Shown piece after piece: positions 9,625-18,487 of a DNA stretch of 64,000 bases (positions are counted from its first letter, which is position 1; every line of letters begins with the position of its first letter). Below the pieces are notes generated by a model. It was not told where the DNA came from. It saw only the letters and a program-made list of their open reading frames with translations, and made no database searches. The translations under genes were made by a program, and so were the position numbers. Source of the DNA: Halomonas dongshanensis (lineage in GTDB: Bacteria > Pseudomonadota > Gammaproteobacteria > Pseudomonadales > Halomonadaceae); NCBI RefSeq assembly GCF_024790395.1, contig NZ_JAJISC010000005.1:248001-312000 (forward strand), given 5' to 3'.

Positions 9625-10002
9625 ATGATCGTTGGGATTGGCTCGGATATCGCCCGCATCGCACGCTTTAGCCGCGCCATGGAGCGCCACGGGCCGCGCT
9701 TTGCCGCGCGCATTTTGGGCGAACAGGAGCAGCGCGTGCTGGCAACGGCGCCGCAGCCTGCGGCGTATCTTGCTAAGCGCTTCGCGGCCAAAGAGGCGTT
9801 TTTGAAGGCGTTGGGGCGTGGGCTTCGCGATGGTTTACAGTGGCGCGACGTCCAAGTCGTCAACGATGCCTTGGGTAAGCCGTCACTGCGGCTAAGCGGT
9901 GCGGCCGCAGCGCTGGCGCGTGAACAGGGGGTGACCGCCATGCACGTAACCCTTAGCGACGAGGCCGACTATGCCGTGGCCTTCGTCGTGCTTGAGCGCT
10001 AA
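9625..10002 (+). CDS. acpS: Holo-[acyl-carrier-protein] synthase
   Basis: A 125-residue group I phosphopantetheinyl transferase that moves the 4'-phosphopantetheine of CoA onto acyl carrier protein. The two family motifs are present: GIGSDIARIARF at the N-terminus (metal-binding Asp) and AKRFAAKEAFLKALG around residues 46-60 (Glu and Lys). The ATG follows the pdxJ stop without a gap, so translation is probably coupled. Confidence 0.96.
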   Translation: MIVGIGSDIARIARFSRAMERHGPRFAARILGEQEQRVLATAPQPAAYLAKRFAAKEAFLKALGRGLRDGLQWRDVQVVNDALGKPSLRLSGAAAALAREQGVTAMHVTLSDEADYAVAFVVLER

Positions 10003-10023
10003 GGTCGCGTCTTTGCCGCAGGA

Positions 10024-12735
10024 TCAGAGACGATCGAGCGTGTGGCGCTGGGCAATGAGCCGCGCCATCGCTTGGTAGAGCTCCTCCAGTAACGCTTCCG
10101 CCTGGGCCAGATCGCTGGTGCGCAGGCGCGTTTCCAAGGTTTCCACCGTCAATGCCAGCTCCGGCGCCCCGCAGTAGCGGCTGGCGCCGTTGAGGGCATG
10201 CACGTGATCGAGTAGAGCCCCCAGGTTCTGCGCCGCGAAGGCGCGGCGCATCTGGATCTCGCTCTCCTGCAAGGTATCAATCAATCGCTTGAGCTGCTCT
10301 TTGGCAAGATCCTGGCGCCCGCCTGCCAGCCGCGTACCCAGCGCAAGGTCGATGACTGGTAGGCGAGCGCTGGGGGGCTGAGCGGGCGGGGCTTTGGCGC
10401 CAGGCGGCTCCAGCGCCGATGGCGGGGGTAGCACGGCGCCGAGCCCGAGAAAGCGATGCAGCAGTGCGATCAGCTTGGCTTCGTCGACGGGCTTAACCAG
10501 CACGTCGTCGAGCCCGGCCGCCAGCCACTGCTCACGCTCGCCGCTGGGAACGTGAGCGGTTACGGCAACGATGGGGCAGCGTGACCACACCTTGTTCAGC
10601 CGTCGCAGCGCTTGCGTGGTCTGTATGCCGTCCATTCCTGGCATGCGAATGTCCATCAGCACCAGATCGAACAGCTGGCGTCGCGCGTACTCCAGCGCCT
10701 GGGCGCCGCTCTCGGCCAGGGTCACCTGGACTTCTTGGCTTTCGAGCATGGCCTTGAGCAATTCGCGGTTGGGTGCGTTGTCGTCGACGATCAACAGATC
10801 GATACCGCTCTGCGGCGCAGGAAGCGCTGCAGTAGCCACTGATGGCAGGGTAGCGCCATTCTTCTGGCTCAACAGCTGGCTTACCGCATCGGCGAGCTTG
10901 GCTCGGGTGAAGGGCTTGTAGATGACCTCGCCACCGTGGGGTAGGGCGATGGCGGGCAGCTCGAAGCTGCTGCAGTTGACCAATACAAGCGCAGGACCTG
11001 CGTGGTCATGCAGCGTTTCGCGCCACTGTTCTAGCGACTCGCCGCTTGCTTCGCTCGTATCGATGCCCAGCACGAGTAGATCGGCAGCGTCTTCGCTGCT
11101 GGGCGTGAGTAGGGTGGCGCCCCAACGCTGAAGCAGATGCTCCACCACCATGCGCGTGGGCCGGTGCGCTTCGATCACCCGTACGCTGGGATGTGCCAAC
11201 GCGAGCTCACTAGGGCGCGCATTGGCGTTGTGAGCCAAGAGCGGCAGGGTGAAGGAGAAGGTCGCGCCTTTGCCAAGCTCGCTTTCGACGCTGATCTCGC
11301 CGCCCATGCGCTGCACCAGCTGGCGGCTGATGGTCAGTCCCAAGCCGCTACCGCCGAACTGGCGCGAGTGGCTGGGCTCGGCCTGCGTGAAGGCGCTAAA
11401 GAGCTTTTGTTGCTGCTCGTCGCTCATACCAATGCCGCTGTCGCTAACGCTGATATCGAGCACCACGTGTTGGCCTTCATAGGCGTCGAGCATGACGCGA
11501 ATCACCACCTCTCCGCGGTGGGTGAACTTGAGCGCGTTGCTGACCAGGTTGTTGAGCACCTGATGGATGCGTAGCGGGTCGCCACTCAGCGGCGTCGGCA
11601 CGTCATCGTATACCATGGCGACGAGCTGCAGCTGCTTGCGCTGGGCTTCGGGGGCATGTAGGCCCAGCACTTCGTCGACCAGGGCGACGATGTCGACGTC
11701 GGCCTCTTCGAGGGTGAGCCGGTTGGCTTCGAGCTTGGAAAAATCGAGTACGTCGTTGACCAGCATCAGTAGATTGTCGCAAGCCTTGTGCACGTGCTGC
11801 AGCCAGTCGCGCTGGCGCTCGTCGAGGGTGGAGCGCCCGAGGAGGCGGCAAAAGCCGATGATGCCATTGAGCGGCGTGCGAATCTCGTGGCTCATGTTAG
11901 CCATGAATTCCGACTTCACCGCATTGGCCCGCAGTGCGCTGCGATGCGCCATATCGAGTTTGATGTTCTGCTCTTCGATGGTTTCCATCGACTCCTGCAG
12001 GTCGCTGGTGGCCTGTTCGATCTGTAGCTGGAGATCGTGCTGGGCGCGCTGAAAGTCTTCCGCCAGGGCATTGATATGTAGCGTCAACTGGCGCAGCTCG
12101 GTGGCCGACGATGGGCTGAGATAGAGATGATAGTCGCCACGCGACAGACGATAGAGCGCCTGATTGGCTTCTTCGATTGGCCGCGTGGCGTGGCGGCTCA
12201 GAGCGTAGGCAAATAAAAACAGCAAAAGCCCTAGCAGCATGCCACCAAGGCCCAGGCTTGCAATCAGGCGGTAGCGCTCGAGAGTGAGCGGGCGAAGATC
12301 CGCTTCGGCCTCGAGCCAGCCGGTAGTGAAGTCGATTTGCGCACTGGCGGTGCTGGCGTAGAGCGGCATCTGCATCAGTAGGGTGTCATCGCTGGCGTCG
12401 AGGGTGGTGGCGCCGGGAATGCGCGAAGGCAGTGGCGTGGCTGAGCCGCGGCCCAGCGCCACTAAGCGGTTGCCCTGCTCATCGAAGATCGCGATGGAGC
12501 GCAGCCCCTTACCTTCGAAAAAGTGCTGGGCGAGTGATTCCAGCGTTTCCAGGTCGGTATCGGCAATGGCGGCGCCTAAACTCGGGGCCAGCAAGGTGCC
12601 CGCCATCTCAAGACGCTCTTCGAGGCGGTCATGGCTCTTGGCCTCTTCCTGAACCACGAACAGCGCTGCCATGACACCATAGACCAGCAGCGGAATGCCG
12701 AGCAGGGCAAGCAGTAAGCGCGTGTTGAGTGACAT
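10024..12735 (-). CDS. barA: Hybrid sensor histidine kinase BarA/GacS
   Basis: A 903-residue tripartite kinase of the BarA-UvrY/GacS-GacA type, which controls CsrA-sequestering small RNAs. Domains in order: membrane helix at the N-terminus (LLALLGIPLLVYGVMAALFV), periplasmic sensor region, second helix near residue 165 (LGLGGMLLGLLLFLFAYAL), HAMP, coiled coil, HisKA with FMANMSHEIRTPLNGIIGF (phospho-His near residue 285), HATPase with SGIGM and GSGLGLTIS, a degenerate receiver-like segment, a true receiver (LIVDDN and LVLMDIRMPGMDG), and an HPt domain with HALNGASRYCGAPEL. Divergent from cysM, as gacS is in pseudomonads. Confidence 0.95.
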   Translation of the reverse strand: MSLNTRLLLALLGIPLLVYGVMAALFVVQEEAKSHDRLEERLEMAGTLLAPSLGAAIADTDLETLESLAQHFFEGKGLRSIAIFDEQGNRLVALGRGSATPLPSRIPGATTLDASDDTLLMQMPLYASTASAQIDFTTGWLEAEADLRPLTLERYRLIASLGLGGMLLGLLLFLFAYALSRHATRPIEEANQALYRLSRGDYHLYLSPSSATELRQLTLHINALAEDFQRAQHDLQLQIEQATSDLQESMETIEEQNIKLDMAHRSALRANAVKSEFMANMSHEIRTPLNGIIGFCRLLGRSTLDERQRDWLQHVHKACDNLLMLVNDVLDFSKLEANRLTLEEADVDIVALVDEVLGLHAPEAQRKQLQLVAMVYDDVPTPLSGDPLRIHQVLNNLVSNALKFTHRGEVVIRVMLDAYEGQHVVLDISVSDSGIGMSDEQQQKLFSAFTQAEPSHSRQFGGSGLGLTISRQLVQRMGGEISVESELGKGATFSFTLPLLAHNANARPSELALAHPSVRVIEAHRPTRMVVEHLLQRWGATLLTPSSEDAADLLVLGIDTSEASGESLEQWRETLHDHAGPALVLVNCSSFELPAIALPHGGEVIYKPFTRAKLADAVSQLLSQKNGATLPSVATAALPAPQSGIDLLIVDDNAPNRELLKAMLESQEVQVTLAESGAQALEYARRQLFDLVLMDIRMPGMDGIQTTQALRRLNKVWSRCPIVAVTAHVPSGEREQWLAAGLDDVLVKPVDEAKLIALLHRFLGLGAVLPPPSALEPPGAKAPPAQPPSARLPVIDLALGTRLAGGRQDLAKEQLKRLIDTLQESEIQMRRAFAAQNLGALLDHVHALNGASRYCGAPELALTVETLETRLRTSDLAQAEALLEELYQAMARLIAQRHTLDRL

Positions 12736-12786
12736 AACGGTGTAGCTTTCCCCGGTAGTTGCCTGTCCAGCCCAAGAGAGCCTCGA

Positions 12787-12792
12787 TATAAT
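12787..12792 (+). promoter_or_regulatory. Candidate -10 element of the cysM promoter
   Basis: A perfect TATAAT sits 32 bases before the cysM ATG in the barA-cysM divergent gap. No convincing -35 hexamer is found at 16-18 bases; TTGCCT is 22 bases away. Confidence 0.45.
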
Positions 12793-12823
12793 GCAGCATA
12801 TCGGTTTAATTAAGGAAGGTGCG

Positions 12824-13720
12824 ATGCATTATCCCACTCTGGAAGACGTCGTCGGCAATACGCCGCTGGTGCGGCTCAAGCGTATTACCGCTGGGCGTGG
12901 CAACACCCTACTAGCCAAGCTCGAGGGCAATAACCCCGCAGGCTCGGTGAAGGATCGCCCCGCGCTTTCCATGCTCAACGAAGCCGAGGCGCGTGGCGAT
13001 ATCGCCCCCGGCGATACCTTGATCGAAGCCACCTCCGGCAATACCGGTATTGCGCTGGCCATGGCAGCCGCGATCAAAGGCTACCGTATGGTATTGATCA
13101 TGCCGGAAAGCGCTTCCTCCGAGCGCAAACAAGCCATGGCGGCCTACGGCGCCAAGCTGATTTTGGCAAGCAAGGAGGGCGGCATGGAGGAGGCACGCGA
13201 TCTCGCCGAGGGCATGATCGCGCGTGGCGAAGGCAAACCGCTCAATCAGTTCGCCAACCACGATAACCCGCTGGCCCACTACCGCACCACTGGCCCTGAA
13301 ATTTGGCAGCAGACCCAAGGTCAGGTGACCCATTTCGTCAGTTCCATGGGCACCACCGGCACCATCATGGGGGTATCGCGCTTTCTCAAGGAGCAAAACC
13401 CCGAGGTTCAGATCGTCGGCCTGCAGCCTGCCGATGGCGCTAGCATTGCCGGTATTCGGCGCTGGCCCGAGGCGTATTTGCCCTCGATTTTCGAGGCCCA
13501 GCGGGTCGATGTAACGCTCGATATCGGCCAGCTAGAAGCCGAAGAGCACATGCGCCGCTTGGCGCGCGAAGAGGGCATTCTGGCAGGCGTCTCCTCGGGT
13601 GGGAGCCTGGCGGGGGCGCTGCGTATCGCCGAGCAGGTGGAGAACGCGACCATCGTTTTCGTGGTCTGCGACCGCGGCGACCGCTACCTCTCCACCGGCC
13701 TCTTCGCCCCGGAGGTATAG
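12824..13720 (+). CDS. cysM: Cysteine synthase B (O-acetylserine sulfhydrylase)
   Basis: PLP enzyme making cysteine from O-acetylserine and sulfide or thiosulfate. The PLP lysine lies in GSVKDRPALSML (about residue 42); the phosphate/substrate loop is TSGNTGIALA and the C-terminal glycine loop is SSGGSLAGAL. The CysM-type sequence VGNTPLVRL is near the start. ATG at 12824 is chosen because AAGGAAGG precedes it; an in-frame ATG at 12791 overlaps the -10 element and would add non-family residues. 298 residues, usual for CysM. Begins the operon cysM-rlmD-relA-mazG. Confidence 0.95.
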   Translation: MHYPTLEDVVGNTPLVRLKRITAGRGNTLLAKLEGNNPAGSVKDRPALSMLNEAEARGDIAPGDTLIEATSGNTGIALAMAAAIKGYRMVLIMPESASSERKQAMAAYGAKLILASKEGGMEEARDLAEGMIARGEGKPLNQFANHDNPLAHYRTTGPEIWQQTQGQVTHFVSSMGTTGTIMGVSRFLKEQNPEVQIVGLQPADGASIAGIRRWPEAYLPSIFEAQRVDVTLDIGQLEAEEHMRRLAREEGILAGVSSGGSLAGALRIAEQVENATIVFVVCDRGDRYLSTGLFAPEV

Positions 13721-15133
13721 ATGGCCCTGCTGGGTAAGAAGCGCCCGCCGCGCGCGGCTTCAGGAAAGTCGGGCTTGGCGCGCGGCGCTTCTGTACGGGT
13801 AAGCGACCTGCCGCCGGCTGCAGGTGAGGCGCCCGCATCGAACGCGCTGTTGCACATCGAACGTCTCGCCCACGACGGCCGCGGTATCGCCCGCCTGGCG
13901 GGTAAGACGCTGTTCGTCGACCGCGCCCTGCCAGGCGAGCGCGTCGAGGTGGCCATTCATCGCACGCGCAAGCGCTTCGATGAAGCGCACGTCAAAAAGC
14001 GCCTCATCGATGCGCCCGAGCGGGTCGAACCACCCTGCCACCATTTTGGCCAGTGCGGCGGCTGTGATCTTCAGCATCTCGAGGTTCCCGCTCAGCGTGC
14101 GCATAAGCACGCCGTGGTGCATGACTTGCTGTTGCGTCAGGGAGTCGCGTGGTCGGGGCCGGTGGCGGCGCTCAACGGTGAGCAACAAGGCTATCGCCGC
14201 CGCGCTCGCCTGGGTGTCAAGGTGGATGGCAGCGGTCAGGTACATCTGGGCTTTCGCGCCGCAGGCAGCCACCATTTAGTGGATATCGCCGCCTGCCCGG
14301 TGCTGGTTACGCCGCTTCAACGCCTGTTGGCGCCGCTGCGAGCACTGCTTACCGCGCTCGAGGCGCCGCGCCTGGTGGGGCATATCGAGCTTCTGGCAAC
14401 CGATGCGGCCTGCGTGGTGCTGGTGCGTCAGCTGAAAGCGCACGCTAACGACCAAGCGCGCTGGGCCGCCTTCGTTGCCGAGCACGACGCACGTTTGGCC
14501 ATGTGGCAAGGGCGCGAGGCACCCGAGCTGCACTGGTGGGGCGAGCCCGTAGCGCTTTCGGATACGCTCGCACTGCCCGGTTTGCCTCCCATCACCCTTG
14601 CCTTCGAGCCGGGCGATTTTCTCCAGGTCAACGCCGAGGTCAACCGCCAGATGGTGGCCCATGTGGTCGCTTGGCTGGCACCCAAGGGGGCGCAGGTAGT
14701 GGATCTGTTCGCCGGTATCGGCAACTTCAGCCTGCCTCTGGCCGCCGCCGGTGCCAGCGTACACGCCGTGGAAGGGGCGGCGGCCATGGTCGAGCGTTTG
14801 GCGGGTAATGCGCGTGCCAATGGCCTGGCGGTGACCGCGCAGCAGGCCGATCTCTTTCAGGCCGACAAGGTATCGGCGCTGTTCGATGCCTATGGTTCGG
14901 CCGATGCCGTAGTGCTCGATCCACCGCGTAGCGGCGCTTTGGAGGTGTGCCGAGCGCTCGCCGCGCGACCTGCGCCCCGTGTGGCCTACGTCTCCTGCGA
15001 CCCCGCCACGCTTGCTCGCGACGCGGCACTGCTGGTTCAGGCAGGCTACCGCATTCGCCAGGTGGCGGTGGCCGATATGTTCCTGCACACTGCCCATATG
15101 GAAACGCTGATGCTGTTTGAGTACGCGCAGTAA
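13721..15133 (+). CDS. rlmD: 23S rRNA (uracil-1939-C5)-methyltransferase RlmD (RumA)
   Basis: A 470-residue SAM-dependent methyltransferase acting on U1939 of 23S rRNA. After a basic N-terminal extension (residues 1-30) comes a TRAM domain (about 45-105). The iron-sulfur cysteines are visible in PPCHHFGQCGGC with a fourth in ACPVL. The SAM motif is DLFAGIGNFSLPLA and the catalytic cysteine is in SCDPATLARD near the C-terminus. GGAGG overlapping the end of cysM sets the start, with no intergenic gap. Confidence 0.95.
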   Translation: MALLGKKRPPRAASGKSGLARGASVRVSDLPPAAGEAPASNALLHIERLAHDGRGIARLAGKTLFVDRALPGERVEVAIHRTRKRFDEAHVKKRLIDAPERVEPPCHHFGQCGGCDLQHLEVPAQRAHKHAVVHDLLLRQGVAWSGPVAALNGEQQGYRRRARLGVKVDGSGQVHLGFRAAGSHHLVDIAACPVLVTPLQRLLAPLRALLTALEAPRLVGHIELLATDAACVVLVRQLKAHANDQARWAAFVAEHDARLAMWQGREAPELHWWGEPVALSDTLALPGLPPITLAFEPGDFLQVNAEVNRQMVAHVVAWLAPKGAQVVDLFAGIGNFSLPLAAAGASVHAVEGAAAMVERLAGNARANGLAVTAQQADLFQADKVSALFDAYGSADAVVLDPPRSGALEVCRALAARPAPRVAYVSCDPATLARDAALLVQAGYRIRQVAVADMFLHTAHMETLMLFEYAQ

Positions 15134-15198
15134 TCTTGAGTGCATCAAGCCACGGCGGGCGCGCAGTCGCGTTCGCTCTGAAGGGATGAATCGATGTC

Positions 15199-17493
15199 AT
15201 GGTGAAAGTGCGTGAAGACCAACCGCTAACCCCCAGCGGCGAGGTGGACATACAACAATGGTTGGCGCGCCTACAGGACGATGTACGCTTGGGTGACCCC
15301 GAGCGCCTACGTAGCGCCTGTGAGCTGGCGCGTGAGCTGGCTGCCAGTAACGCCGGCGGGCATCGCAGCGCGGCGGTAATGTCGAGCTTTCGCATGGGGC
15401 TTGAGATGGCCGATATTCTCGGCGAACTCAAGCTCGACCAGCCCGCCCTCGAGGCCGCTGTGCTTTATCGTGCGGCGCGCGAGGGGCTCATCTCGGTCGA
15501 GGCCATCGGAAAGCGTTTCGGTGATGAGGTTGCCAAGCTGATCGACGGTGTACTGCAGATGGCCGCGATCAGCTATCCGATGACCACCAGCCACGCCATG
15601 GGGCAGCACAATCAGCAGGACAACCTGCGCAAGATGCTGATCAACATGGTCGACGATGTGCGCGTGGCGTTGATCAAGATCGCCGAGCGCACCTGCGCGC
15701 TGCGTCAGGTCAAGGATGCGCCGCTGGAGAAGTGTTTGCAGGTGGCGCGCGAGGTCGCCGATATCTACGCGCCGCTGGCACACCGGCTGGGCATCGGTCA
15801 TGTCAAGTGGGAGCTCGAGGATCTCTCGTTTCGCTACCTCCACGAGGAGGAGTACAAGACCATCGCCAAGCTCTTGGCCGAGCGGCGCCTGGACCGGGAT
15901 CGCTATATCCACGATGTGGTCGAGACGCTCAAAGGCTTGATCGGTGCTCAAGGCATCGACCCCTACGACGTGAGCGGCCGGGCCAAGCACATCTACTCCA
16001 TTTGGCGCAAAATGAAGCGCAAACGCATCGATTTCTCCCAGGTGCACGATGTGCGCGCCGTGCGTATTCTGGTGCCGAGCGTGGCCGACTGCTACGCCGT
16101 GCTGGGCATCGTCCATTCGCGCTGGCATCACGTCTCCGACGAGTTCGACGACTACATCGCCAACCCCAAGAAAAACGGCTACCAATCGCTGCATACGGCG
16201 GTGATGGGTCCTGAGAACAAAGTGCTCGAAATTCAGATACGCACCTTCGCCATGCACGATGAAGCGGAGCTCGGGGTCTGCGCCCACTGGCGCTACAAAG
16301 GCCACGATGTCAACACCAAGAGCAGCAGCTACGAAGAGAAGATCGCTTGGCTTCGTCAGGTGCTCGAGTGGCAGGAGGAAGTGGGCAGTTTCGGCGATCT
16401 GCGTGAAGGGCTCTCCAGCGACGTCGCCCCTGATCGTATCTACGTCTTTACCCCCGATGGGCACGTCATCGATCTGCCGCGCGTAGCCACGCCCATCGAC
16501 TTCGCCTACCGCGTCCATACCGAGATTGGCCACCGCTGCCGTGGGGCCAAAATCAACGGTCGCATCGTACCGTTGACCTACAAGCTCAAGACCAATCAGC
16601 AAGTCGAGATTCTCACCGCGACTAAAGGCGGGCCGAGCCGCGACTGGCTCAATCCGAGCCTTGGATACGTGCGCACCTCGCGCGCGCGCGCCAAGATTCA
16701 GGCGTGGTTCAAGCACCAGGCCCGCGAGCAGAACCTCGAAGAGGGACGGGCGCTATTCGAGCGCGAAATGCGCAGGCTCGACGTCGACGGGCTCGATCTG
16801 GTCAAACTCGCCCACGCCGTCAACTATCAAAACGCCGACGACATGTACGCCGCGCTCGGCGCGGGGGATCTGCGCATCGGCCAGGTGCTCCATCAGGCTC
16901 AGCAACTGTTCGGCGAGAGCGACGATCAAGAGCAGCTCGATCGACTTTTGGCCAAGCCCAAACGCCAGTCGAGCAAAGCGACCAAAAGCGATATCACCGT
17001 ACTCGGAGTGGGCAACCTCAAGACCAGCATGGCCAACTGCTGCCGCCCGGTGCCAGGCGAGGCGATCGTCGGCTTCATTACTCAGGGGCGCGGGGTGACC
17101 GTGCATCGTCAAGACTGCTCCAACCTCCTTCAGCTGCGTCTCGACGAGCCTCAGCGCATCATCGAGGTGGAGTGGGGCGAGCGTGCCCAGACGCGCTATC
17201 CCGTTACCATCGAAATCCAGGCCTGGGATCGCTCGGGTCTACTGCGCGACGTGACCGGTCTGCTTGGTAATGAGAAGGTCAACGTGCTGGCGGTCAATAC
17301 GCTCACCGACACCGAAGAGGGCATTGCGCGCCTGCGCATTACTTTGGAAGTGGACGGGCTTGAGAGCCTCGGACGCCTCTTCTCGCGCATTCAGCAGTTG
17401 CCTAACGTCACCGAAGTGCGCCGCCTGCGCAACGCCGACCCCAACAAGGCCGAGTCGGGAAAGAGCCGTAAAGGAGGCCACCATGGCGCTTGA
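15199..17493 (+). CDS. relA: (p)ppGpp synthetase I RelA
   Basis: A 764-residue ribosome-associated synthetase of the stringent-response alarmone. The N-terminal HD domain is degenerate: where SpoT has a His-Asp pair this protein has YRAAREG, so hydrolysis is unlikely. The synthetase domain contains GRAKHIYSIWRKM and EFDDYIANPKKNGYQSLHT, the EXDD form typical of RelA rather than the RXKD of SpoT. TGS (about residues 410-470), a zinc-finger region with NCCRPVPGE, and a C-terminal ACT/RRM domain follow. The start is uncertain by one codon (ATG 15199 or GTG 15202). Confidence 0.96.
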   Translation: MVKVREDQPLTPSGEVDIQQWLARLQDDVRLGDPERLRSACELARELAASNAGGHRSAAVMSSFRMGLEMADILGELKLDQPALEAAVLYRAAREGLISVEAIGKRFGDEVAKLIDGVLQMAAISYPMTTSHAMGQHNQQDNLRKMLINMVDDVRVALIKIAERTCALRQVKDAPLEKCLQVAREVADIYAPLAHRLGIGHVKWELEDLSFRYLHEEEYKTIAKLLAERRLDRDRYIHDVVETLKGLIGAQGIDPYDVSGRAKHIYSIWRKMKRKRIDFSQVHDVRAVRILVPSVADCYAVLGIVHSRWHHVSDEFDDYIANPKKNGYQSLHTAVMGPENKVLEIQIRTFAMHDEAELGVCAHWRYKGHDVNTKSSSYEEKIAWLRQVLEWQEEVGSFGDLREGLSSDVAPDRIYVFTPDGHVIDLPRVATPIDFAYRVHTEIGHRCRGAKINGRIVPLTYKLKTNQQVEILTATKGGPSRDWLNPSLGYVRTSRARAKIQAWFKHQAREQNLEEGRALFEREMRRLDVDGLDLVKLAHAVNYQNADDMYAALGAGDLRIGQVLHQAQQLFGESDDQEQLDRLLAKPKRQSSKATKSDITVLGVGNLKTSMANCCRPVPGEAIVGFITQGRGVTVHRQDCSNLLQLRLDEPQRIIEVEWGERAQTRYPVTIEIQAWDRSGLLRDVTGLLGNEKVNVLAVNTLTDTEEGIARLRITLEVDGLESLGRLFSRIQQLPNVTEVRRLRNADPNKAESGKSRKGGHHGA

Positions 17494-18340
17494 TGCCGCC
17501 CATCGCTATCGCCTCGAAGATCTACTCACCCTGATGCGTGTCCTGCGCGACCCTGAGCAGGGCTGCCCTTGGGACATCAAGCAGGGGTGGGACTCCATCG
17601 TGCCGCACACTCTGGAGGAGGCCTACGAGGTCGCCGATGCCATCGAGCGGCGCGCCTTCGATGAGCTGCCGGGAGAGCTTGGTGACCTGCTCTTTCAGGT
17701 GATCTATTACGCCCAGTTCGGCAGCGAGGAGGGCCTCTTCGATTTTGCTACCGTTCTCGATACGCTGATGGAGAAGATGCTCAGGCGTCACCCCCACGTC
17801 TTTCCCGACGGCACGCTCGCCTCACGCCGCCCGCCGGGCGTGAGCGCCGAAGCGGTACAGACGCAGACGGTCAATCGCCGTTGGGAAGCGCTCAAAGCCG
17901 AAGAGCGCGCCGAGCGCCGTGAAGACATCGACAAAGCACCGCCTTCGGCGCTGGACGATGTGCCACGTACGCTCCCCGCACTCAGTCGCGCCGCCAAGCT
18001 CTCCAAGCGGGCGGCGGGTGTGGGCTTCGACTGGGATGATGCCCGCGGCGTGCTGGCCAAGATTCGTGAAGAGCTCGACGAGGTCGAAGAGGCCCTCGAT
18101 GCCGGTGATGACGCGCACGCCCGCGAGGAGGTCGGCGATGTCCTCTTCGCCGTTACCAATTTGGCGCGTCGGCTCAAGGTGGATCCCGAGCAGTGCCTTC
18201 GCGCTACCAACGCCAAGTTCGAACGCCGCTTTCGTTACGTCGAGACCCAGCTAGCGCTTCAAGGTAAGCACTGCCGCGAGACAAGCCTTAAGGAGATGGA
18301 GCGGCACTGGCAGACGGCCAAGGTGCAAGAGCGCTCTTAA
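17483..18340 (+). CDS. mazG: Nucleoside triphosphate pyrophosphohydrolase MazG
   Basis: A 285-residue tandem-domain NTP pyrophosphohydrolase that hydrolyses canonical and aberrant dNTPs/NTPs and lowers ppGpp effects in Escherichia coli. N-terminal domain: LRDPEQGCPWDIKQGWDSI, EEAYEVADAIE and ELGDLLFQVIYYA with the metal-binding EExxE/ExxD pattern. The second domain repeats it: KIREELDEVEEALD and EEVGDVLFAVTNLARRL. ATG at 17483 has GGAGG upstream and overlaps the relA end by 11 bases. The toxin-antitoxin pair mazEF that separates relA and mazG in E. coli is absent. Confidence 0.95.
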   Translation: MALDAAHRYRLEDLLTLMRVLRDPEQGCPWDIKQGWDSIVPHTLEEAYEVADAIERRAFDELPGELGDLLFQVIYYAQFGSEEGLFDFATVLDTLMEKMLRRHPHVFPDGTLASRRPPGVSAEAVQTQTVNRRWEALKAEERAERREDIDKAPPSALDDVPRTLPALSRAAKLSKRAAGVGFDWDDARGVLAKIREELDEVEEALDAGDDAHAREEVGDVLFAVTNLARRLKVDPEQCLRATNAKFERRFRYVETQLALQGKHCRETSLKEMERHWQTAKVQERS

Positions 18341-18487
18341 GCGCGTGGGCGTTACGCTCCGAAGTGATTTACTTTTATATACTTTCGTTTACATTCATCA
18401 AGCTAAGAGTAGAAAAAGCAATAACTTATAGAGACACTGTAAACAAATACCCAACGCCCCTTTTGGCGGTCAGACAGGAGACCCGGT
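18341..18487 (+). promoter_or_regulatory. AT-rich ppc promoter region
   Basis: A clearly AT-rich interval between mazG and ppc. TATACT near 18377-18382 could be a -10 element. A short CGCC-CCTTTT-GGCG hairpin lies about 30 bases before ppc, and CAGGAGAC provides the ribosome-binding site. No gene is seen. Confidence 0.4.

Noticed and set aside
15307..16716. Long open frame (469 codons) on the minus strand inside relA
   Set aside because: Exactly antisense to the conserved RelA synthetase domain; the translation is low-complexity with no domain, and arises from codon bias in GC-rich DNA.
17264..17482. Upstream extension of mazG within relA
   Set aside because: The extension is out-of-frame relA sequence; GGAGG and homology support ATG 17483.
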